Assembly: GCA_019683625.1 (NCBI GenBank)
Contig: JADGHY010000065.1
Span: 1 to 9,349 of the forward strand
DNA: 9,349 nt
Direction: 5' to 3'
Source of the DNA: Thermoflavifilum sp.
GTDB taxonomy: Bacteria > Bacteroidota > Bacteroidia > Chitinophagales > Chitinophagaceae
A program made the translations under genes and the position numbers. Shown one piece after another: positions 1 through 6,409 of this stretch; position 1 is the first letter of the stretch, and every line of letters starts with the position of its first letter. The notes beneath the pieces are model-generated. The model was given only the letters and a program-made list of their open reading frames with translations. It had not been told where the DNA came from and searched no databases.

Positions 1-19
1 AGATGTGTATAAGAGTGAG
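1..19 (+). other. Tn5/Nextera mosaic-end-like adapter remnant at the left edge
   Basis: The first 15 bases are identical to the start of the 19-base Tn5 mosaic end used in transposase-based libraries, and 17 of 19 positions match overall (mismatches at 16 and 17). Read in the frame of the acetyl-CoA synthetase that follows, 16-18 is TGA, where the family has an ordinary codon before Asp-Ile-Gly-Trp. Genomic sequence therefore probably begins around base 18-19. The match is seen directly; that it is a library or assembly artefact is inference. Confidence 0.8.
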
Positions 20-1053
20 ATATTGGATGGGTGACGGGGCATAGCTATATTTTATATGGGCCACTCTCTGCCGGTGCCACCACGCTTATGTTTGAGGGCA
101 TACCCACCTGGCCCGATGCTGGCCGGTTCTGGGATATTGTAGATAAACATAAGGTGAACATTCTCTATACCGCCCCCACGGCCATCCGATCGCTCATGGC
201 ACATGGACTGGATTTTGTGAAAAACAAAAGGCTCGACTCCCTGCGGGTGCTGGGCAGTGTGGGCGAACCGATTAACGAAGAAGCTTGGGAATGGTTTTAC
301 GAACATATCGGCAAAAAACGTTGTCCTATCGTGGACACCTGGTGGCAAACCGAAACGGGCGGCATCATGATTTCCCCTATTGCCACGGTTACACCCATGC
401 GACCATCCTACGCCACGCTTCCCCTGCCTGGTGTACAGCCCGCCGTCATGGACGAAAAAGGACAAGAAATCGCACAAACCGAAGCTACGGGCAATCTTTG
501 CATCAAATTTCCCTGGCCCGGCATGTTCCGCACCACCTGGGGCGACCATGAGCGCTGCCGCAAAACCTATTTCGATCCTTATCCCGGCTATTACTTCACC
601 GGCGATGGATGCATCCGCGACAAAGATGGATACTACCGCATCACCGGCAGGGTGGACGATGTGCTGAATGTGAGCGGGCATCGCATCGGCACGGCAGAGG
701 TAGAAAATGCCATCAACATGCACAGCGATGTGGTGGAAAGTGCTGTCGTGGGCTTCCCGCATCCTATCAAAGGACAAGGCATTTATGCCTTTGTCATCTG
801 CACCCACCTGGAAGATCCGGAACTCACCCGAAAAGATATCCTGGAAACGGTTTCGCGCGTCATCGGCCCCATTGCCAAACCGGATAAGATCCAATTTGTG
901 AAAAATCTTCCCAAAACAAGAAGCGGCAAAATCATGCGCCGTATTCTGCGCAAAATTGCAGAGGGAGAAATGGAAAATTTTGGCGACACCACCTCCTTAC
1001 TGGATCCTTCTGTGGTGGAAGAAATCAAACAAGGCCGAATGGCTATGCCCTGA
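19..1053 (+). CDS. acs: acetyl-CoA synthetase, C-terminal half (5' truncated by window edge)
   Basis: Acetate-CoA ligase (EC 6.2.1.1), a cytosolic enzyme that makes acetyl-CoA from acetate, ATP and CoA through an acetyl-adenylate. About 345 residues remain of a family length near 650. The reading frame is open from base 19, where DIGWVTGHSY continues a conserved Acs motif, so GTG at 31 is an internal Val codon and not a start. Visible landmarks are YTAPTAIR, the adenylate-forming motif DTWWQTETGG, the YFTGDG and ITGRVDDVLNVSGHR segments at the hinge to the C-terminal domain, and PKTRSGKIMRR near the end. The Lys encoded at 928-930 in that last motif is the catalytic Lys that is reversibly acetylated in well-studied Acs enzymes. 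The end is natural (TGA). The missing N-terminal half must lie left of the window. Nothing in the fragment suggests a pseudogene. Confidence 0.95.
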   Translation, partial: DIGWVTGHSYILYGPLSAGATTLMFEGIPTWPDAGRFWDIVDKHKVNILYTAPTAIRSLMAHGLDFVKNKRLDSLRVLGSVGEPINEEAWEWFYEHIGKKRCPIVDTWWQTETGGIMISPIATVTPMRPSYATLPLPGVQPAVMDEKGQEIAQTEATGNLCIKFPWPGMFRTTWGDHERCRKTYFDPYPGYYFTGDGCIRDKDGYYRITGRVDDVLNVSGHRIGTAEVENAINMHSDVVESAVVGFPHPIKGQGIYAFVICTHLEDPELTRKDILETVSRVIGPIAKPDKIQFVKNLPKTRSGKIMRRILRKIAEGEMENFGDTTSLLDPSVVEEIKQGRMAMP

Positions 1054-1058
1054 GGACG

Positions 1059-1128
1059 GTTTTCATGGCAAATGCTGAAAACAAATCCATTAAACATCAA
1101 GCCATTTGTATGGCCTAATTTCATTTTG
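1059..1128 (+). terminator. two weak hairpins downstream of acs, possible terminator
   Basis: Just after the acs stop there is a perfect 7-bp inverted repeat (GTTTTCA at 1059-1065, TGAAAAC at 1076-1082). A second one follows, with a 5-bp stem and 4-base loop (GCCAT 1101-1105, ATGGC 1110-1114), and then a T-rich stretch that is not a clean T-run. Either could end acs transcription, but both are weak compared with the hairpins at 2935 and 6343. Confidence 0.25.
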
Positions 1129-1176
1129 TCCTTGCAAAGCCAGCTATCCCTCCTGTTCAGGTATGCCGGAGAATGC

Positions 1177-1184
1177 TTACTTTG
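1177..1184 (+). promoter_or_regulatory. weak Bacteroidota-type -7 element upstream of the S41 protease
   Basis: TTACTTTG matches the Bacteroidota sigma-A -7 consensus TAnnTTTG at all fixed positions but one. It lies 37 bases before the chosen start at 1222, which leaves room for a leader of about 30 bases. No convincing -33 TTTG is found at the expected distance. The call is suggestive only. Confidence 0.3.
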
Positions 1185-1221
1185 TGACTGCCATAGGCAG
1201 TTAAAATGGAAACATCAGGAT

Positions 1222-2910
1222 ATGGGATTTCGGAAACACAAATGGAGGACCATCTGCTTAAGCCTGCTGCTGGGCTTAACTGGCCTGAGCATCTGGGCTT
1301 TGCGTACAGACGATAAGTATTTTGAAATCATCAAAAGCCTCGATATTTACGCCAGCGTCCTGCGAGATTTAAACAACTATTATGTGGACAGCCTCTCTCC
1401 ATTTGCCTTGATGCGCACAAGTGTGGATGCGATGACAGGTTCATTGGATCCCTATACCACATTTTACCCGCAGGAAGAGGTGAGCGATTTAAAGTTTCAA
1501 ACCACAGGGAAATATGGGGGTACCGGTATTGCCATTCGTCGGGAAGATCATCAAGTGATTATCACCGATGTGCTGCAAGACAGTCCTGCCGGCTTGGCCG
1601 GCTTGCGCCCGGGCGACCGTATTGAGCAAATTGATGGCAAAGCAATCGATAGCCTTTCTGCGGATTCCATAAGCGACATGCTTCGGGGTGAACCCGGCAC
1701 ATCGGTGGTGGTGGGTGTCTACAGGCCCTATCTGCACCAACGATTTACGGTGAAGCTCATGCGGGCTGAAATTGGCCTCCGGAGCGTACCCTATGCATTT
1801 CGGCTACAGAATAACGTCGGCTATATCAGGCTTCAGCAATTTACCGAAGGATGTAGCCAACAGGTGAGGCAGGCGCTGGATTCATTGAAAAGCTTGCCGG
1901 GTGGCCTTCGCGCACTCATCATCGATCTGCGGGGAAATCCGGGAGGGTTGCTGGAAGAAGCCGTAAAAACAGCTAACTTATTTGTCGATCCCGGGCAAAC
2001 GATCGTAAGCCTTCGCGGACGTGTACGCGCTTGGAATCAAACTTACCGCACTACCGAACGGGCCGACGATGACAGCATTCCGCTGGCTATCCTCATCAAC
2101 CACCAGTCGGCCTCAGCCGCAGAAATCTTGGCCGGTGCGCTGCAAGATTTAGATAGAGCCCTGATCATTGGCCAAAAATCCTATGGAAAAGGACTGGTGC
2201 AAAGCACATACGATTTGCCGTACGATACCAAACTCAAAATCACCACCGCACGCTATTATACCCCAAGCGGCCGCTGCATCCAGGCGATCAACTACACCCA
2301 TGTTGGCGACATCTTGCAAGCCGATCAAGTTCCCGACTCGTCACGCCAGAGCTATACAACTGCACATGGCCGCATCGTAAAGGGTGGTGGCGGCATAGAA
2401 CCTGATGTTCCTGTAAACCAACACTACCTGAGCGAAATTGCCCAGGATCTGCTTGTTCACCACATGATCTTCGACTTTGCCACCCGCTACTTTTACGAAC
2501 ATCCTAAACCCGCCTCCCCGGCCGATTTCACGCTTTCTGATGCCGATTTTGACTCCTTTCTCGCTTTCTTGCAGGAAAAACATTACCATTTTAGTTCGGA
2601 TGCTTCCCAACTGCTGGATCAATTTACGGATCAGGTGCAACAAGCCGGCTGGTGGGAAAAATTACGCGTGCAGACAGATTCCCTGCGCCAGGCACTCCAT
2701 CAGGTGGAAACCCAGCAACTGCAGAGCCATCGGAAAGAAATTCTGCAGCTGCTGAAAGCAGAAATCGCCGACCGATACTGGCCTCAATATGGAGAATGGC
2801 TATTTTCCCTTCAGACCGATGAAGCAGTACAGAAAACAATTGACCTGCTCGATCACCCCCAAACTTACCGGAGCTTGCTTCATCTTTCACAACTTGCCCG
2901 GGTGCCCTGA
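1222..2910 (+). CDS. S41 family C-terminal-processing peptidase (CtpA/Prc type), PDZ-containing, membrane-anchored
   Basis: Serine protease of the tail-specific (S41A) family, which degrades or trims periplasmic and envelope proteins from their C-termini. From ATG 1222 it is 562 residues. A basic N-terminus (MGFRKHKWR) precedes a hydrophobic segment at about residues 10-27, an uncleaved anchor or signal peptide. A short helical region contains GSLDPYTTFY. A PDZ domain spans about residues 99-178 (GGTGIAI, then GLRPGDRI). The peptidase core follows at about 200-390, with the substrate-side motif DLRGNPGG. The Ser of SASAAE (Ser298) and the Lys of SYGKG (Lys323) are 25 residues apart, as in Prc and D1 protease, so the dyad is intact. 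The last 150 or so residues are helical, polar and not assigned to a domain. The frame is open upstream to 1072, but that extension has no signal-like features. AGGA directly before 1222 is too close for an ideal ribosome binding site. Substrate unknown. Confidence 0.93.
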   Translation: MGFRKHKWRTICLSLLLGLTGLSIWALRTDDKYFEIIKSLDIYASVLRDLNNYYVDSLSPFALMRTSVDAMTGSLDPYTTFYPQEEVSDLKFQTTGKYGGTGIAIRREDHQVIITDVLQDSPAGLAGLRPGDRIEQIDGKAIDSLSADSISDMLRGEPGTSVVVGVYRPYLHQRFTVKLMRAEIGLRSVPYAFRLQNNVGYIRLQQFTEGCSQQVRQALDSLKSLPGGLRALIIDLRGNPGGLLEEAVKTANLFVDPGQTIVSLRGRVRAWNQTYRTTERADDDSIPLAILINHQSASAAEILAGALQDLDRALIIGQKSYGKGLVQSTYDLPYDTKLKITTARYYTPSGRCIQAINYTHVGDILQADQVPDSSRQSYTTAHGRIVKGGGGIEPDVPVNQHYLSEIAQDLLVHHMIFDFATRYFYEHPKPASPADFTLSDADFDSFLAFLQEKHYHFSSDASQLLDQFTDQVQQAGWWEKLRVQTDSLRQALHQVETQQLQSHRKEILQLLKAEIADRYWPQYGEWLFSLQTDEAVQKTIDLLDHPQTYRSLLHLSQLARVP

Positions 2911-2934
2911 AATTTCAGAAGACAGGCTGCGGCT

Positions 2935-2968
2935 CAGATTGGACATGTTTTCCAATTTGTAGTTTTTT
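2935..2968 (+). terminator. intrinsic terminator after the S41 protease
   Basis: The arms at 2935-2943 (CAGATTGGA) and 2951-2959 (TCCAATTTG) form a 9-bp stem with one G-U pair and a 7-base loop. Three bases later there is a run of six T at 2963-2968. It begins 25 bases after the protease stop codon and separates that gene from the amidase, so the two are probably independent transcription units. Confidence 0.65.
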
Positions 2969-3005
2969 CGTTTGTGCACGAGTCAGCCTATTTGCCAAGC
3001 AGGTT

Positions 3006-3013
3006 TATCTTTG
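3006..3013 (+). promoter_or_regulatory. TAnnTTTG-type -7 element at the amidase gene start
   Basis: TATCTTTG is a perfect match to the Bacteroidota -7 consensus. Its 3' end is only four bases before the ATG at 3018, so a transcript starting at the usual distance would be leaderless or would miss that ATG. It would leave a leader of about 60 bases before the in-frame ATG at 3081. No TTTG is found at the normal -33 spacing; the nearest, at 2991, is too close. Moderate confidence only. Confidence 0.4.
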
Positions 3014-3017
3014 GAAA

Positions 3018-4805
3018 ATGAAATCAACAGAGTTTAATTTTTTTCTTTGCTCCGCAGGCTGCCTGCGGGTGTGCGGATGCATGGGTTTCATTGCTTTTTG
3101 CTGTTTGCCCTTTCTGGTGCAAGCCCAACGTCCGTTCATCCGGCTTCAACAACCCAGCCGCACCACCCTGGTCGTTCACGACAGCATCCAATACCTTTCG
3201 GGTGCTACCTGCAAGGGATGCCGGCTCACCGTACAGGACACGCCTGTTAAGGTTTTTGCTACGGGAGGGTTTGCGGCAAAGCTGAAGCTGCATCCCGGCC
3301 AAAACCAAATCTCGTTGCTAGCCCGCAGTGAAGAAGGACTTACGCATAGTTTATTCCTGCATTATGATTATCAACCGCCACAGCCGTTGGTGGTTAAGGA
3401 CTTTGCCATTGCCCGTATAGAAGCACAGCCTGAAATGAGCAGCTGGTTACTACCCGGCGACATCATTCACCTGAAGCTCATAGCCCAGGCCGGCTGCAAG
3501 GCCTATTGGATTCATCATCTTCCCCTCACGGAGATGGTTTCCGAAGAAGATAGCCTGGCCGGCATCTATGAGGGAAACTATCTGGTTACGGCCCAGGACC
3601 AGTTAAATGGTCCCATTCAGGTTACCCTTGAGCAGGCCAACGGACAAACGATTACGGCTTCTACCCCACAAGCTTTTTATAGCTGGCCTGCAACACCCGT
3701 GGTTGGCCAAACGACGGGCGACAGGCCTTTTATGCAATACAGCCTGGGAGAAGATCGCCTGGGAGCAGCCAAACGCAGCTATCTGGACACCGGCATTCGC
3801 ATGCAGGTGGATGGTCGTTTTGGATTTTTTTATCGCGTAAAACTCGCCCCTGATCAGCATGCCTATGTGCCGGTAGACAACCTTGAACTCTTGCCCGATG
3901 GGACTGCCCTGCCCCATGCTATCCTGGGCAATTGGAAGGTGTGGGGAGATAGCCTTTTCGATTATCTACAGGTGCAGGTGGGTGCCCGATTACCTTATGA
4001 TGTGCATCTCTACGATCACCCCGGACGTATCGTTATCCGCCTTTACGGCGCCGTGTCAAATACCAACTGGATATTTCAATATCTTTCGGCAAAGGAAATC
4101 GAGGATGTACACCTGTATACAGCGGCCGATGGCGTCGTGGAAATCCATATCCTGCTCAGGCATCCGCAACCCTGGGGCTGTTCGCTGCAATACGAAGGCA
4201 ATGCTTTGCTGGTTCGGGTCAAACGCCAGCCCAATCCGTTAAGTTTACCCCATCTGCGCATAGCAATCGATGCCGGCCATGGCGGCAATAACCTGGGTGC
4301 CAAAGGGCCCACCGGTGCACAAGAAAAAGACCTTACGCTGCTGTTGGCCAAAGAACTGCAGGCAGCCCTTCGCCGCCTGGGCGTACAAACCTTCATGACC
4401 CGAACCCACGACACCACCCTGAGCATGCTGGAGCGCGAAAACCTCCTGCGCCAGGCCAACCCGGATCTCCTGCTCAGCATTCACCTCAATGCATCTGACA
4501 ACCCCGTAGAGGTTTCCGGCACCAGCACCTATTACCATTATGCCGGATTCCGTACCCTAAGCCTGGCCATCTATCATCATCTCGTTGAGACCGGCTTACA
4601 CGAGTTTGGCAATGTGGGCAATTTCAACTTTGCCCTAAACGGATTAACCGATTTTCCAAATGCCCTTATTGAAGTAGCTTTTCTCTCCAATCCCGCCGAT
4701 GAAGCCCATGTGCTGGATCCGGAATTCAGGAAAAAAATCATTCACGCCATCATTGCAGGACTCAAGGATTTTCTGGACAACTGCAAAAAAGTAAGTACAC
4801 CGTAA
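3018..4805 (+). CDS. exported N-acetylmuramoyl-L-alanine amidase (Amidase_3), multidomain
   Basis: Zinc-dependent periplasmic amidase (EC 3.5.1.28) that cuts the bond between N-acetylmuramic acid and the stem peptide, usually for septum splitting or wall turnover. Domains, numbered from ATG 3018: a signal-like segment ending LVQA-Q near residue 36; an Ig-like beta domain at about 37-118; a second beta-rich region to about 225; an SH3-like segment at about 229-297 (LGEDRLG, then HAYVPVDNLELLP); an AMIN-like beta domain at about 303-405 (VHLYDHPGRIVIRLYG); and the catalytic Amidase_3 domain at about 413-590. The zinc ligands are visible: His421 in DAGHGG, Glu436 in QEKD and His489 in SIHLNAS. 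The catalytic Glu552 is in IEVAFLSNP. At 595 residues it is longer than simple AmiC-type enzymes because of the beta-domain front part. The start is uncertain: the first 21 residues are odd, with four Cys, and cover a DNA hairpin. ATG 3081 would give a short signal peptide without a positive N-terminus. The catalytic call is firm. Confidence 0.92.
   Translation: MKSTEFNFFLCSAGCLRVCGCMGFIAFCCLPFLVQAQRPFIRLQQPSRTTLVVHDSIQYLSGATCKGCRLTVQDTPVKVFATGGFAAKLKLHPGQNQISLLARSEEGLTHSLFLHYDYQPPQPLVVKDFAIARIEAQPEMSSWLLPGDIIHLKLIAQAGCKAYWIHHLPLTEMVSEEDSLAGIYEGNYLVTAQDQLNGPIQVTLEQANGQTITASTPQAFYSWPATPVVGQTTGDRPFMQYSLGEDRLGAAKRSYLDTGIRMQVDGRFGFFYRVKLAPDQHAYVPVDNLELLPDGTALPHAILGNWKVWGDSLFDYLQVQVGARLPYDVHLYDHPGRIVIRLYGAVSNTNWIFQYLSAKEIEDVHLYTAADGVVEIHILLRHPQPWGCSLQYEGNALLVRVKRQPNPLSLPHLRIAIDAGHGGNNLGAKGPTGAQEKDLTLLLAKELQAALRRLGVQTFMTRTHDTTLSMLERENLLRQANPDLLLSIHLNASDNPVEVSGTSTYYHYAGFRTLSLAIYHHLVETGLHEFGNVGNFNFALNGLTDFPNALIEVAFLSNPADEAHVLDPEFRKKIIHAIIAGLKDFLDNCKKVSTP
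3052..3068. repeat. perfect inverted repeat, 7-bp GC-rich hairpin inside the amidase 5' end
   Basis: CCGCAGG at 3052-3058 and CCTGCGG at 3062-3068 pair perfectly around a 3-base loop. The hairpin is preceded by a T-rich tract (3036-3048). It lies between the two candidate start codons (3018 and 3081) of the amidase gene. It could be a leader hairpin near the translation start if 3081 is used, or a copy of a small palindromic genomic repeat. One copy in this window does not settle which. Confidence 0.5.
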
Positions 4806-4812
4806 AAAATCT

Positions 4813-4857
4813 GGATTTTGTCCACCATTTCGATGGACAATCCCTTAACTTTGTCCA
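4813..4857. promoter_or_regulatory. three spaced TTGTCCA half-sites, operator-like, upstream of the AhpD-like gene
   Basis: TTGTCCA occurs at 4818-4824, in inverted form (TGGACAA) at 4834-4840, and again in forward form at 4851-4857, with start-to-start spacings of 16 and 17 bases. The first two form a hairpin with a 9-base loop, extended by GGA 4813-4815 and TCC 4841-4843 across a 2-base bulge. The third copy overlaps the -7-like element at 4846-4853. This fits a repressor or activator site on one or two DNA faces. The first pair could instead be the hairpin of an amidase terminator, but no T-run follows it. Confidence 0.4.
4846..4853 (+). promoter_or_regulatory. TAnnTTTG -7 element for the AhpD-like gene
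   Basis: TAACTTTG is a perfect Bacteroidota -7 consensus match, 20 bases before the ATG at 4874, which implies a short leader. A TTTG at 4817-4820 could be the -33 element, but the gap of 25 bases is longer than the usual 19-21. The position is good and the -33 part weak. Confidence 0.5.
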
Positions 4858-4873
4858 AATTGGCATTACAGGT

Positions 4874-5215
4874 ATGCATCCCGATGTTGAAGCTTTTCAG
4901 AGATACAGGGAACAGATGAATGAGCTCATCCTGAGCAAGCAAAATAAGGTGATCAACCGGCTTTTTAACTTGGATACCCATACTTATCAGGATGGAGCTT
5001 TACCGGCAAAAACCAAAGAAATGCTGGGATTAGTGGCCAGCATGGTATTGCGATGTGATGATTGCATCAAGTACCATCTGGGCAAATGCAAAGAGCTGGG
5101 GGTAAGCACCGCGGAAATGTATGAGATCTTTGCCGTAGCCAATATTGTGGGAGGCACCATTGTGATTCCCCATACACGCCGGGCTGCAGAATATTGGGAA
5201 GCCTTGCAACAATAA
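4874..5215 (+). CDS. carboxymuconolactone decarboxylase family protein, AhpD-like
   Basis: Small all-helical protein of 113 residues, the usual size for a single-domain member of the CMD/AhpD family. The active-site pattern of AhpD-type thiol peroxidase or disulfide reductase is present: Glu49, then Cys61-x-x-Cys64 (CDDC), then His68. The Glu-Cys spacing of 12 and the Cys-His spacing of 4 match AhpD. This favours a redox role, such as alkylhydroperoxide or thiol-relay activity, over lactone decarboxylation. There is no signal peptide, so it is cytosolic. ATG 4874 is chosen because it opens the domain cleanly and follows a promoter-like motif; the ribosome binding site is poor, as is usual in this phylum. 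It is preceded by the TTGTCCA half-site array and followed after 56 bases by the KorB-type gene, with no terminator seen between. Substrate and electron partner cannot be told from sequence. Confidence 0.88.
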   Translation: MHPDVEAFQRYREQMNELILSKQNKVINRLFNLDTHTYQDGALPAKTKEMLGLVASMVLRCDDCIKYHLGKCKELGVSTAEMYEIFAVANIVGGTIVIPHTRRAAEYWEALQQ

Positions 5216-5271
5216 CCATTTCAAACATAATATCGTATTCTTTTATCCGTTTCATCTATACCCAATTTTCA

Positions 5272-6315
5272 ATGAACATGGAAACGACAACCGTGCAGAC
5301 GCCACAACCCCTTACGCCAAAAGATTTTGCTACCGACCAGGAAGTGCGCTGGTGCCCGGGCTGCGGGGATTATTCCATTTTAAAACAAGTGCAAACTGTG
5401 ATGCCCACGCTGGGTATTCCCAGAGAGAATATTGTCATTATTTCGGGCATTGGTTGTTCATCCCGTTTCCCATATTACATGAACACTTATGGCATGCATT
5501 CCATCCATGGCCGCGCCACGGCCATTGCATCGGGGCTCAAAGCATGCAGGCCTGAATTAAGCATCTGGATCGTGACTGGCGATGGGGATGGCCTTTCTAT
5601 CGGCGCCGGGCACATGGTGCATATCCTGCGCCGTAACTTTGATGTGAATATTTTATTGTTTAATAACCAAATTTATGGGTTAACCAAGGGACAGTATTCT
5701 CCCACCTCAGAAGAAAACAAAATCACCAAGTCAACCCCATACGGCAGTATCGATCATCCGTTTAACCCGCTGGCGCTTGCATTAGGTGCCGATGCCAGCT
5801 TCATTGCCCGCAGCATGGATCGCGATCCCAAACATTTGCAGGAAATGCTGAAGCGAGCCCACGCACATCAGGGTGCATCGTTTCTGGAAATCTATCAAAA
5901 TTGCAACATCTTCAACGACGGAGCTTTTGAAATCTTCACGGAAAAAGCTACTAAAGCCGATGAAACTGTGTTTTTGGAACATGGCAAACCCCTTATCTTC
6001 GGCGCTCAACGCAACAAAGGCATTCGGCTGGATGGCTTAAAACCCGTTGTGGTGAGCCTGGATGAAGGATATTCAGCCGATGATCTTTGGATACACGATG
6101 AGCACGATCTTTACAAAGCACAGATGCTGGTTCGCCTCTTCGACGATCCTGCTGTCGAAGGACATTTTCCAAGGCCTTTTGGCGTATTTTATGAGACTCA
6201 GCGCCCCACTTACGAAGCATTGCTGCAACAACAAATTGAAATGGCAAAAGGCAAATATGGTGTGGGCGATTTAGATAAATTGCTGGCAGGCAGCGAAACC
6301 TGGACAATCAATTAA
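5272..6315 (+). CDS. korB: 2-oxoacid:ferredoxin oxidoreductase subunit beta (KorB type)
   Basis: Beta subunit of a thiamine-diphosphate and [4Fe-4S] enzyme that oxidatively decarboxylates a 2-oxoacid, probably 2-oxoglutarate, to the acyl-CoA with reduction of ferredoxin. It is cytosolic and normally works with an alpha subunit carrying the gamma/alpha domains. From ATG 5272 it has 347 residues, typical for the family. The diphosphate/Mg-binding motif is GDGDG at 103-107, ending in Asn-Asn at 131-132. Four Cys fit the cluster ligands: Cys28 and Cys31 in WCPGCGDY, Cys62 in GIGCSS, and Cys211. The intervals 3, 31 and 149 closely match characterised archaeal homologues. Residues beyond about 225 form the usual C-terminal extension. 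The frame is open upstream to 5194 and overlaps the AhpD-like gene, but that part has no family similarity; a second ATG lies at 5278. No korA is found on either side in the window. Assignment to 2-oxoglutarate rather than another 2-oxoacid is by family resemblance. Confidence 0.92.
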   Translation: MNMETTTVQTPQPLTPKDFATDQEVRWCPGCGDYSILKQVQTVMPTLGIPRENIVIISGIGCSSRFPYYMNTYGMHSIHGRATAIASGLKACRPELSIWIVTGDGDGLSIGAGHMVHILRRNFDVNILLFNNQIYGLTKGQYSPTSEENKITKSTPYGSIDHPFNPLALALGADASFIARSMDRDPKHLQEMLKRAHAHQGASFLEIYQNCNIFNDGAFEIFTEKATKADETVFLEHGKPLIFGAQRNKGIRLDGLKPVVVSLDEGYSADDLWIHDEHDLYKAQMLVRLFDDPAVEGHFPRPFGVFYETQRPTYEALLQQQIEMAKGKYGVGDLDKLLAGSETWTIN

Positions 6316-6342
6316 CGATTATTTCCTTTTCTCACGTAAAAC

Positions 6343-6383
6343 AACAGGACGCACTGGTGGATATTCTCGTGCGTCCTGTTTTT
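6343..6383. terminator. bidirectional intrinsic terminator between korB and the receptor gene
   Basis: A perfect 12-bp inverted repeat (AACAGGACGCAC 6343-6354, GTGCGTCCTGTT 6369-6380) with a 14-base loop lies midway between two convergent stop codons (6315 and 6410). On the + strand it runs into five T (6379-6383); on the - strand it is followed by TTGTTTT-like sequence. It probably ends transcription from both sides. Confidence 0.85.
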
Positions 6384-6409
6384 ATACCATGGATGATTCA
6401 CCTGATTTT

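Noticed and set aside
52..894. A 280-codon open frame on the - strand opposite acs
   Set aside because: It lies fully antisense to a conserved, motif-rich enzyme, has no recognisable domain, and is explained by the codon bias of acs. The same applies to the other shorter antisense and out-of-frame open stretches across the window.
2936..2958. TTGGACA-like sequence resembling the operator half-site motif downstream of the protease
   Set aside because: It is fully accounted for by the arms of a terminator hairpin followed by a T-run.
5216..5271. Possible promoter or terminator in the AhpD-like/korB spacer
   Set aside because: The 56 bases are AT-rich but hold no TAnnTTTG match at a sensible place and no stem with a T-run.
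6301..6309. TGGACAATC at the end of korB, matching the inverted half-site at 4834-4842
   Set aside because: It is inside coding sequence, has no partner half-site at 16-17 bases, and a 9-base match is easily due to chance in a 9-kb window.
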